A program made the position numbers and the translations under genes. Under the pieces are notes generated by a model, which had not been told where the DNA came from, did no database searches, and saw only the letters and a list, made by a program, of their open reading frames with translations. This document shows positions 1-6,547 of a stretch of 6,778 nt of DNA, piece after piece. Every line of letters begins with the position of its first letter. Positions within the stretch are counted from its first letter, which is position 1. Source of the stretch: Pseudomonadota bacterium (GTDB taxonomy: Bacteria > Pseudomonadota > Gammaproteobacteria > Enterobacterales > Succinivibrionaceae). The stretch covers positions 1 to 6,778 of the forward strand of contig JAEWPL010000012.1 in the NCBI GenBank assembly GCA_023460615.1, written 5' to 3'.

Positions 1-1366
1 GAACAATATCTGCTACATCTTTTTGTAGCTCTGATGATTTCTCATTTAAAGTATTAAAAGTGTAAGGTAATTCGCTTATGTGTGGAACTACACCATTTCT
101 TGTCGAAAAATCAAAATGATAGGCATAGACTTTGTTCTTTTCACTTAATTTGTCTAAAAAGATCTTTGTTCCAAGATTAAACATAATGTCACCTAAAAAC
201 TCTGCTTGTCGATATAGCACACTATGCTCTTTATCGATAGGATAAAGCTCTTTTAAAAGTTGCCCTTTATCTTGCCCAAAATGGTTATTTAAGGCTTTGT
301 AGTAATCTTGCTCTGTTACACCATCTTGCACAAAGTTAATGCCTTCATGAGTGTTATAGCCAATCAGCACCTCTACTTTTGGAAATTTATGGGAGGCTAA
401 AGCTTTGTAAGGATCACGTGGTAACACCACACCATCATAATTAGGCTTTAAGTAGTTGTAAGTTTTACCTTTGACAAAGTCATAATCAAAGCTTGCTTGT
501 GTTGCAAGTAACATCGGATCTAATTGTCTTAAAAGATTTAGACCTGCATCAGAGTCATCAGCTCCAAAGGTTTTAGCTACATTAAAGCTATTTTTATAAG
601 TAGAGTATTGATTCTCTTTAGCGGTAAAACTTGAAAATGGATAATTTAAGATAGTGCCACTTTGCATAATGGCTCTTTTAAATAAACCGCGGGCTTTAGG
701 ACTTAAAAGCAAAGCTGACACACTATAGGCGCCTGCAGACTCACCACCAATAGTAACTTTATTAGGATCTCCTCCAAATTCTCTTATGTGGTCGTGCACC
801 CACTCTAAAGCACTTATCTGATCTAAAAGTCCCCAATTTCCTGTAGTCTTATATTCTTTTAAAGTAGCTTTTGAGGAGTAAAAACCTAAGGCGTGCAATC
901 TATAATTTAGAGTTACTAAAATCACGCCGTTTTTAGCAAAGCTTTTGCCATGATAGATAGGCTGTGAGGAATCGCCTGATACAAAAGCACCACCATAAAT
1001 CCAAACATAGACTGGAAGTTTCTCATTTTTGGCAATGCCACTTTTGCGATAGATGTTCAAGCAAAGATAGTTGTTATCAAAAGAGCCTGTCTCTTGCTCA
1101 AAATTTGTAAGATATGAATATTGAGGTACGATTTTACAGAACTTATCGGCTTTAAAAGTGGATTTAAAAGGCTCTGCCTTTTGTGGTGGGGCAAAACGCA
1201 AATCACCTTCAGGAAGTTTTGCATAAGGAATGCCTTTAAATACTTCTACGCCACTGTCTACTACACCTTCAATATCCCCTAAGGAGGTGTGCACTAAAGG
1301 ATTTGCAAAAACTTTAGTAAGAAAGCTTAGGACAATTAACAAGGTTACACCAACGGACTTTATCAT
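1..1366 (-). CDS. Secreted type-B carboxylesterase (alpha/beta hydrolase), 3' end missing
   Basis: Predicted to hydrolyse carboxylic esters outside the cytoplasm (periplasm or exterior); the natural substrate cannot be told from sequence. About 455 residues are visible and the frame is open to the window edge; family members are usually 480-550 residues, so a short C-terminal part is missing. Residues 1-21 form a signal peptide (K3, hydrophobic core, likely cleavage after VFA). GIPYAKLPEGDLRF (45-58) is the family N-terminal block. YGGAF (124-128) is the oxyanion-hole loop. FGGDPNKVTIGGESAG (197-212) matches the type-B signature, with nucleophile Ser210. Glu341 in NTHEG and His429 in PHISELPY complete a Ser-Glu-His triad. 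Cys77 and Cys102 could form a disulfide. ATG at 1366 follows a strong AAGGAG, 17 bases after the miaA stop, so it is probably co-transcribed with miaA. Para-nitrobenzyl-, feruloyl- and other esterases belong to this family; function beyond esterase is open. Confidence 0.93.
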   Translation of the reverse strand, partial: MIKSVGVTLLIVLSFLTKVFANPLVHTSLGDIEGVVDSGVEVFKGIPYAKLPEGDLRFAPPQKAEPFKSTFKADKFCKIVPQYSYLTNFEQETGSFDNNYLCLNIYRKSGIAKNEKLPVYVWIYGGAFVSGDSSQPIYHGKSFAKNGVILVTLNYRLHALGFYSSKATLKEYKTTGNWGLLDQISALEWVHDHIREFGGDPNKVTIGGESAGAYSVSALLLSPKARGLFKRAIMQSGTILNYPFSSFTAKENQYSTYKNSFNVAKTFGADDSDAGLNLLRQLDPMLLATQASFDYDFVKGKTYNYLKPNYDGVVLPRDPYKALASHKFPKVEVLIGYNTHEGINFVQDGVTEQDYYKALNNHFGQDKGQLLKELYPIDKEHSVLYRQAEFLGDIMFNLGTKIFLDKLSEKNKVYAYHFDFSTRNGVVPHISELPYTFNTLNEKSSELQKDVADIV

Positions 1367-1374
1367 TTCCTAAG

Positions 1375-1380
1375 CTCCTT
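1375..1380 (-). promoter_or_regulatory. Shine-Dalgarno of the carboxylesterase
   Basis: Read on the minus strand, AAGGAG lies 8 bases before the ATG at 1366 and just after the miaA stop at 1386-1384. It is the best ribosome binding site in the window and fixes the esterase start. It suggests independent, efficient initiation rather than dependence on coupling to miaA. Confidence 0.85.
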
Positions 1381-1383
1381 TAA

Positions 1384-2346
1384 TTACAAAAACTTTTGTA
1401 AGGACTCTAACACTATTTCAAGGTTATTAGGATCCCCTATTTTAAGCTCTTTTTTAAACAAAGCACTTTGTGCATTTGCTAAAGAGCCCCTAAGCCAAGT
1501 CATTTGATGTTTAGCAAGGTGCGCAGTTGCAATCACACTAGCTTCAATCATCTGCTCTTTATCAAGATTGCCATCTAAATATTCCCAGACTTGTCTATAA
1601 CCTACACAACGCATAGAAGGCAGATCTAAGTTTAGATCACCCCTTGCTTTTAGTTTTTGAACCTCATCAATTAAACCGTCCTTAAGCATTTGATTAAAAC
1701 GAATTCTAATCAACTCTCTTAAATGGGTTCTATCATCATTTTCAGGTAGCAGGATATATTCAAGTCTTTCAAAAGGACATTGGCATTGCTTGTTCTCAAA
1801 AAAGGAGCTCATAGCTCTACCTGTCATTTGATAAACTTCTAAAGCTCTTGAAACTCTTTGTTTATCATTAGGATTTAACTTTTGATAGGAAACAGGATCA
1901 ATAGTCTTTAGCTTTTGATGCATTGCAGGCCATCCAACTGCTAAAGCTTCTTTAGCAATAGCAGCTCTAACCTCTGGTGTGGTAGTAGGCAGTGGAGATA
2001 AACCATCTACAAGAGCCTTGTAGTACATCATCGTACCACCACAAATGACAGGGATAGCACCTCTTTGTTCAATCTCTTTTACTAATCTTATGCAATCTTC
2101 ACGAAAGTTAGCGGCACTATAGCTATCTTTTGGGGAGATAATATCAATAAGGTGATGTGGTACGCTCAATAACTCCTCTTTTGTAGGCTTAGCAGTACCT
2201 ATATCCATGTCTTTATAGATTAAAGCAGAATCTAAACTTATGATTTCTATCTTAAGATGCCTTGCTAAAGATAGCGCTAAGGAAGTCTTACCAGAGGCTG
2301 TAGGTCCTAAGATTACTATGGCTCTATTCTTCAACTGTACCACCAA
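1384..2346 (-). CDS. miaA: tRNA dimethylallyltransferase MiaA
   Basis: Transfers a dimethylallyl group from DMAPP to N6 of A37 in tRNAs reading UNN codons, the first step to ms2i6A; cytoplasmic. At 320 residues the length is normal. Visible motifs are the P-loop GPTASGKT (14-21), DSALIYKDMDIGTAKP (39-54) for tRNA and substrate binding, GGTMMYYKAL (103-112), RVSRALEVYQMTGR (164-177), MRCVGYRQVWEYL (245-257), and the C-terminal KHQMTWLRG (279-287), all closely matching E. coli MiaA as I know it. No ATG precedes the P-loop in frame: candidates are TTG 2346, GTG 2343 and TTG 2334. The frame is closed by a stop at 2358-2356, so a non-ATG start is unavoidable. TTG 2346 overlaps mutL by 23 bases, and TTG 2334 overlaps it by 11 bases, giving 316 residues. 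The standard gammaproteobacterial neighbour upstream is present; downstream comes an esterase rather than hfq. Confidence 0.98.
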   Translation of the reverse strand: MVVQLKNRAIVILGPTASGKTSLALSLARHLKIEIISLDSALIYKDMDIGTAKPTKEELLSVPHHLIDIISPKDSYSAANFREDCIRLVKEIEQRGAIPVICGGTMMYYKALVDGLSPLPTTTPEVRAAIAKEALAVGWPAMHQKLKTIDPVSYQKLNPNDKQRVSRALEVYQMTGRAMSSFFENKQCQCPFERLEYILLPENDDRTHLRELIRIRFNQMLKDGLIDEVQKLKARGDLNLDLPSMRCVGYRQVWEYLDGNLDKEQMIEASVIATAHLAKHQMTWLRGSLANAQSALFKKELKIGDPNNLEIVLESLQKFL

Positions 2347-4330
2347 ATTTATAAGCTAATTGTTTTAAGTTCACTTGAACAGATGCGCCTTCGACTTTAG
2401 CAAGATCTTCTATAGTGTTGATATTCTTTAAAACCTGACGAGGCATTAGTGCATTGTTCTGATGATTTTGATAATTTGCAATTAACATCGACAATTGCAA
2501 TGGACAATGCCCATCTTCAATACTTGAGAAAGCTGCGCTGATAATCGGTAGTGCTTTTTGGCAAAGTAAAGTTAAATTACTGCCTTTGACACTTTGTGGG
2601 ATCTTAATCATTTCTGCTTTAGTTTTAGTTAAAGTAAGCTCAAAACCACAACGCATCAATGCTTTTGTAGCATTTTTAAGACCTTTAATTAAAGTATCTT
2701 CAAGTTTTAAACTAAAAGGAATTGTAAGTGCATAGGTTTGTACACTACTGTTCTCAACTTCCTCACTATAAACTTTTGCATTTAAATAGCAGTAAACTTT
2801 TTTAATATTTACAAAGTAGTATTTGCCATCTTCTTTGACTAAAGCGATGTTGCTATCAACCATATCTAAAAAAGCTATCTTGTCGGTGCTAGTAAATAAA
2901 TCTACCTCTTGTTTAAGATTTAAATTAGCACTAGTGCCCACAGCTTGAGAGCTGACTTGCGATTTAAATAAATTGATATTACGGTTTACTTGCTCTTGAT
3001 TAGATAAAGTACTTGCATAAGGAGATAAACTAGAGCTTGTAGCTGTAGCACCACCTTTATTGTTGCTTAAACTAGTATTAGCATGAGTTATGATAGGACT
3101 GCTTCTATCTTTAACATCCTTTAAATTGATAAATGAAGACATTCCATTTGGAAAAGCAGGTAGCTTATTACTATTGATATCAAAGCAAGTGGAGTGCATG
3201 GATGGTGCTAAACTGCTTGGCTGAGTACTATTTGAAGCGGCACTTAAAGGAGCACTTTGACTTTCTGTATTAGTAATTCCTGCCCCTAAAAGAAGATCTT
3301 CAGATGAACAAGCAGGACCTACTCCAGCCTTTTTTAAAGCTAGAACAATGCTATCTACAATTAAATCGTGAACTAATGAGGTTTCATGGAATCTAACCTC
3401 ATCCTTACGAGGATGTACATTTACATCGACAGCTTTAGGATCAATAGTTAAGTACAACACGCATCTTATAGGTAAGGTTTGCCCTAACACTTCATAAAAA
3501 GCTTCTTTTAAAGCATGAGTAACTACTCTATCTGCTATAGGTCTACCGTTTAAAAAGAGGTAAATTTGCTCAGCAACACTTGCCTCAACTGGGGGTGGAG
3601 GTAGAAGCATACCTTCCATCTTTAAATTAGGATCTTCGCATAAAACCTTAATGCCATCGCAGGAAAAATCACTACCAATTAAAGTTGCAGTGCGTTGATG
3701 ATCAAGTCCTTGCTCTTTTGATGATTTATTTACTTTAAGGATAGTTTTTCCATCAGAGATAAGCTCAAAACCTACATCAGTATGAGCTAGTGCTACACGG
3801 ATAAAAGTATCTTTGATTTTTAAAAATTCAGTTCTGTCAGATTTTAAAAATCGGCGACGGGCAGGAGTGTTAAAGAACAATTCTGCTACATCTACAGTTG
3901 AACCTGTAGGATGAGCTGCAGGCATAATATTAGGCTCTTGTTCAGGACCTTCAACGCTTACACTAAAGGCGTGCTCTTGATCTTTAGTTTTAGAAGTTAA
4001 AGTAAGCTTACTTACAGAGGCAATTGAGGCTAAAGCCTCCCCACGAAAGCCTAAAGTGTGAATAGCAGCTAAGTCCTCAACGGTGTAAACTTTTGAGGTA
4101 GCATGAGGAGCTAGTGCCAAAGCTAAATCGTCTTTTTCAATGCCGACACCGTCATCACGGACTCTAATTAAAACTTTACCTGCGCTTTTGATTTCGCATA
4201 AGACTTTACTTGCATGAGCATCTACTGCGTTTTCAAGTAATTCTTTGACTACAGAAGCTGGTCTTTCTACCACTTCTCCGGCAGCAATTTGGCTAGCTAA
4301 TTGTTTAGATAATCGTCTAATTACTGTCAT
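2324..4330 (-). CDS. mutL: DNA mismatch repair protein MutL
   Basis: Couples MutS mismatch recognition to downstream strand incision and helicase loading. At 668 residues it is slightly longer than E. coli MutL (615). The N-terminal GHKL ATPase carries QIAAGEVVERPASVVKELLEN (14-34, catalytic E30, Mg-binding N34), RDDGVGI (58-64), HATSK (76-80), TLGFRGEALASI (92-103), FFNTPARRRFLKS (152-164) and VDVNVHPRKDEVRF (301-314, with K309 at the ATP-contacting lysine). Residues about 345-472 form a Ser/Asn/Thr-rich linker of low conservation. The dimerisation domain (about 475-668) is divergent. It lacks the DQHA-x2-E-x4-E endonuclease motif and the CPHGRP-type zinc motif, so it should be non-nucleolytic and depend on MutH, as in E. 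coli. ATG 4330 is preceded by AGGA at good spacing. The 3' end contains the miaA start. A beta-clamp-type motif appears altered (see findings). Confidence 0.98.
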   Translation of the reverse strand: MTVIRRLSKQLASQIAAGEVVERPASVVKELLENAVDAHASKVLCEIKSAGKVLIRVRDDGVGIEKDDLALALAPHATSKVYTVEDLAAIHTLGFRGEALASIASVSKLTLTSKTKDQEHAFSVSVEGPEQEPNIMPAAHPTGSTVDVAELFFNTPARRRFLKSDRTEFLKIKDTFIRVALAHTDVGFELISDGKTILKVNKSSKEQGLDHQRTATLIGSDFSCDGIKVLCEDPNLKMEGMLLPPPPVEASVAEQIYLFLNGRPIADRVVTHALKEAFYEVLGQTLPIRCVLYLTIDPKAVDVNVHPRKDEVRFHETSLVHDLIVDSIVLALKKAGVGPACSSEDLLLGAGITNTESQSAPLSAASNSTQPSSLAPSMHSTCFDINSNKLPAFPNGMSSFINLKDVKDRSSPIITHANTSLSNNKGGATATSSSLSPYASTLSNQEQVNRNINLFKSQVSSQAVGTSANLNLKQEVDLFTSTDKIAFLDMVDSNIALVKEDGKYYFVNIKKVYCYLNAKVYSEEVENSSVQTYALTIPFSLKLEDTLIKGLKNATKALMRCGFELTLTKTKAEMIKIPQSVKGSNLTLLCQKALPIISAAFSSIEDGHCPLQLSMLIANYQNHQNNALMPRQVLKNINTIEDLAKVEGASVQVNLKQLAYKFGGTVEE
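2332..2346 (-). promoter_or_regulatory. Non-ATG initiation region of miaA inside mutL
   Basis: On the minus strand this stretch reads TTG-GTG-GTA-CAG-TTG in the miaA frame, within the last codons of mutL. A GGTGG stretch (2343-2339) sits 4 bases before the inner TTG at 2334 and could act as a weak Shine-Dalgarno for it. The outer TTG and the GTG have only AT-rich sequence upstream. Coupling to mutL translation, which terminates at 2324, is the likely initiation mode. Which codon is used is not decided by the sequence. Confidence 0.55.
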
Positions 4331-4336
4331 AAAATT

Positions 4337-4341
4337 TCCTA
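4337..4341 (-). promoter_or_regulatory. Shine-Dalgarno of mutL overlapping the amidase stop
   Basis: On the minus strand TAGGA combines the amidase stop TAG (4341-4339) with an AGGA core (4340-4337), 6 bases before the mutL ATG at 4330. Terminating ribosomes therefore stand on the mutL ribosome binding site, an arrangement that favours coupled reinitiation. Confidence 0.7.
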
Positions 4342-6051
4342 TGGTAGATATAGAACTTGACCTACTCGTAAGACATCGCTTTTTAGATTATTAGTCTTTT
4401 TAATTGAGGCTACACTTGTACCATACTTTGCGGCGATAGCAGATAAAGACTCACCTTTTTTCACAGTGATACTCTGTTTTCCTTTTAAAGAATTAGTACG
4501 AGCATAAGACTCTTGGCGAGACTTAATCTTTTGAGCAGGATATTTCTCGTAATAGGATTTAATACCTAAGTAAATTCTGTAAGCAATTTGCTTTTGATAG
4601 TTAGGTTGATTTAACTGAATTTCCTCATAACGATTAGATAGATAACCAGTTTCAATCAACAAGGATGGAATATCAGGTGATTTTAATACTGCTAAAGAGG
4701 CTTTGATTGGCTCAGACTTTCTTACATGAGTAAAAGCTTTAAGCTTAGCTAAAATCTCTTTAGCAAGTAAATTTCCTTCAGAGCGAGAGTTTGTTGAGGA
4801 CATATCCAAAATAGCAGTGGCTAAATATGGATTACCTACACTCTGATCCATAACCTCGCCAGCTCCACCAATTAACTTAGTTTGTTGATTTTTCTGTAAA
4901 ATCTTACTGTTCTCTCTAGTAGCACGTCGCTCTGATAAAACTAAAACACTCGCACCACGAGCAGTTGAGCTTCCTGACTCTACAGAATCAGCGTGGATAG
5001 AAATTAACAAATCAGCTTTTCTTTTACGCGCAATTTCAGAACGTCTATCTAAATCAATAAAGATGTCTTTTGCACGGATGAGTGTGCCTCTAAATTGCTT
5101 ATTTGAATTGATGTAATTAACTAAAGCTTTTGAGATAGCTAAAGTTACATTCTTTTCTCTAACGCCACGTTTACCTATAGCGCCAGGATCTTTACCACCG
5201 TGACCTGCGTCAATTGCAATAATAAAAGGTTTAGAAATTGACTTTACAGCAACAGGAACTGGAGGTGCTACTGACTCCTCAACTACATCCTCAATCTCTG
5301 CTTTGGTAGTTTTGGTTTTGGTATTTTTTACGTTTGGTGTTTGCTTTTTAGTTTTAGCAACTTTATCTTGTTGGGCCTTTTTGTCACAAGCAGCCTTATA
5401 GTCAGATCTTAATTTAGTTAAATCCTTTTGGTAGGCTTTTACATCCTTAGGCTCCATGGTTCTAAAACCATCTTTAGTGGCCTTAGTATATTTGATAAAT
5501 AAATCGCGCTCGTAGGTTTTAAGGGGGACACTAACATCAATTGTAGTGTGATCTTTTAAAACTACAGTGGTGTTATCTGTTTTTTTAGTTGAGGAAGCTT
5601 TAGTGTCCTTTTGACTTGCTTTTGAGCTAGAGGCTTTTGTTGCATGCTCAAAATCTAACACTAAGCGGTAATTTTTACTGTTTTTTGAGGTAGCTAAAAC
5701 AAAAGCTTTAGGACAAGTGCACTGCTTTAACGAAAATAGGTAACGTACGTCTTTTTTATCTAGTCGCTTTTCGAGGGCTACTACACAGCTTTTTGAAGAT
5801 AAATTTAAAGTTTTAGGCGCAGTTTGGTAGTTTGCAAGATCCCTAAGTCTAACCACAAAAGTATTACCGTCTTTACTCAAAAAAGTTGAGTAATTTGGTT
5901 TACTTTTTAACTCTAACACAATGCGAGTTTTATAAGCATTGTGGTAGGAGCGCATAACTTCTAAAGAATTGGCAATAGCGCTTTGTGGTAAAAGTACTAA
6001 AAGACTAATTACCACTGCAAAATTTGCACAAAGACGATTTAAAAAAGACAC
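4339..6051 (-). CDS. amiB: N-acetylmuramoyl-L-alanine amidase, AMIN + amidase_3 + LysM (AmiB-like)
   Basis: Periplasmic zinc amidase that cuts the amide bond between MurNAc and the stem peptide to split septal wall during division. Residues 1-28 are a signal peptide ending SAIA-N. An AMIN domain (about 30-136) targets the septum. A long Lys/Ser/Thr-rich linker follows (about 137-272), with a helical, charged section (180-235). Amidase_3 (about 275-503) has DAGHGG with zinc ligand H284, REKN with E299, SIHAD with H353, and IETGYLSN with catalytic E467. The insert between H353 and E467 (about 395-440, including ATAILDMSST) corresponds to the autoinhibitory helix that EnvC/NlpD-type activators displace in E. 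coli AmiB/AmiC. A LysM (about 526-569) binds glycan. At 570 residues it is longer than E. coli AmiB (445) because of the linker and LysM. The start is GTG with no clear Shine-Dalgarno. Its place between tsaE and mutL supports AmiB; AmiC is the alternative name. Confidence 0.95.
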   Translation of the reverse strand: MSFLNRLCANFAVVISLLVLLPQSAIANSLEVMRSYHNAYKTRIVLELKSKPNYSTFLSKDGNTFVVRLRDLANYQTAPKTLNLSSKSCVVALEKRLDKKDVRYLFSLKQCTCPKAFVLATSKNSKNYRLVLDFEHATKASSSKASQKDTKASSTKKTDNTTVVLKDHTTIDVSVPLKTYERDLFIKYTKATKDGFRTMEPKDVKAYQKDLTKLRSDYKAACDKKAQQDKVAKTKKQTPNVKNTKTKTTKAEIEDVVEESVAPPVPVAVKSISKPFIIAIDAGHGGKDPGAIGKRGVREKNVTLAISKALVNYINSNKQFRGTLIRAKDIFIDLDRRSEIARKRKADLLISIHADSVESGSSTARGASVLVLSERRATRENSKILQKNQQTKLIGGAGEVMDQSVGNPYLATAILDMSSTNSRSEGNLLAKEILAKLKAFTHVRKSEPIKASLAVLKSPDIPSLLIETGYLSNRYEEIQLNQPNYQKQIAYRIYLGIKSYYEKYPAQKIKSRQESYARTNSLKGKQSITVKKGESLSAIAAKYGTSVASIKKTNNLKSDVLRVGQVLYLP

Positions 6052-6063
6052 TTTTTTATTAAT
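6049..6063 (-). promoter_or_regulatory. Weak start region of the amidase gene
   Basis: On the minus strand the tsaE stop TAA (6061-6059) is followed directly by a second TAA and an A run, then GTG at 6051-6049. There is no purine-rich Shine-Dalgarno. The only other upstream in-frame candidate is ATT at 6063-6061, which would add N-K-K before the valine. The GTG gives a sensible signal peptide. The next GTG, codon 13, would remove its positive N-region. Initiation probably depends on coupling to tsaE or on the A-rich leader. Confidence 0.5.
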
Positions 6064-6547
6064 TTAAATTCTGAACGATTGAATCAAGCTCTGCTTTACC
6101 TAATAAGTTAGATTCTATCACAACCTGTCTTGATTGCTCTAAATAACTAAGTTTGAGTACAATATCTGGGCTTGGTAGTACGCCTTGAGCTTTATCAGGC
6201 CACTCGACTAAGCATATACAAGGCTTTGAAAAGTAGTCACGAATGCCCATATACTCAAGCTCTTCAGGATCTAATAGTCTATATAAATCAAAATGATATA
6301 TAGAGTAATTTTCAAACTCATAAGGCTCAACTAAAGTATAAGTTGGAGATCTTACCACGTCGTTATAGCCACAAGCGCCGATAAAACCTTTAGAAAAGGT
6401 GGTTTTACCTGCACCTAAATCCCCTTCTAAGTTAATTAAGATACTACGTTGAAGTTTCTTGCATAAAGGCACACATAAGGCTTGTAGTAGAGTGCCTAAT
6501 TTAACAGTTTGCTCTGCGCCTTTAATGGTAAAACTAACACTTTGCAT
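6059..6547 (-). CDS. tsaE: tRNA threonylcarbamoyladenosine biosynthesis ATPase TsaE
   Basis: P-loop ATPase that works with TsaB and TsaD to transfer threonylcarbamoyl from TC-AMP onto A37 of ANN-decoding tRNAs (t6A); cytoplasmic and normally essential. At 162 residues the length is typical. Walker A GDLGAGKT (42-49) is followed by RSPTYTLVEPY (66-76, switch region), IYHFDLYRL (83-91), DPEELEYMGIRDYF (93-106) and CLVEWPDK (112-119), in the standard order and very close to E. coli TsaE. ATG 6547 lies inside the 3' end of nnr, overlapping it by 14 bases. A weak AAGAG (6561-6557) is 9 bases upstream, so translation is probably coupled to nnr, the usual fused or adjacent partner in gammaproteobacteria. 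It ends with two consecutive TAA triplets before the amidase gene. Confidence 0.97.
   Translation of the reverse strand: MQSVSFTIKGAEQTVKLGTLLQALCVPLCKKLQRSILINLEGDLGAGKTTFSKGFIGACGYNDVVRSPTYTLVEPYEFENYSIYHFDLYRLLDPEELEYMGIRDYFSKPCICLVEWPDKAQGVLPSPDIVLKLSYLEQSRQVVIESNLLGKAELDSIVQNLN

Noticed and set aside
1367..1383. Possible terminator between miaA and the esterase
   Set aside because: The 17-base gap has no inverted repeat or T run and contains the esterase Shine-Dalgarno; co-transcription is more likely.
2348..2353. TATAAA on the minus strand just before miaA, a possible -10 of an internal promoter
   Set aside because: No convincing -35 at 16-18 bases upstream, and such AT-rich hexamers are common here. 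E. coli has internal promoters for miaA, but the sequence does not show one here.
2369..2380. Short palindrome GTTCACTTGAAC about 23 bases upstream of the outer miaA start
   Set aside because: Five-base arms with a two-base centre inside mutL coding sequence; too short and too expected by chance to call an operator or hairpin.
4217..4222. His at a position usually Gly in the MutL ATPase motif (N-x-x-D-A-H-A)
   Set aside because: This position varies among MutL/MLH proteins (G, K, D), so it is not evidence of lost activity; the catalytic Glu and Asn are intact.
5281..5400. Repetitive T/G-rich stretch on the plus strand
   Set aside because: It encodes the Lys/Thr-rich linker of the amidase on the minus strand (AAR and ACN codons); no regular repeat unit or independent element was found.
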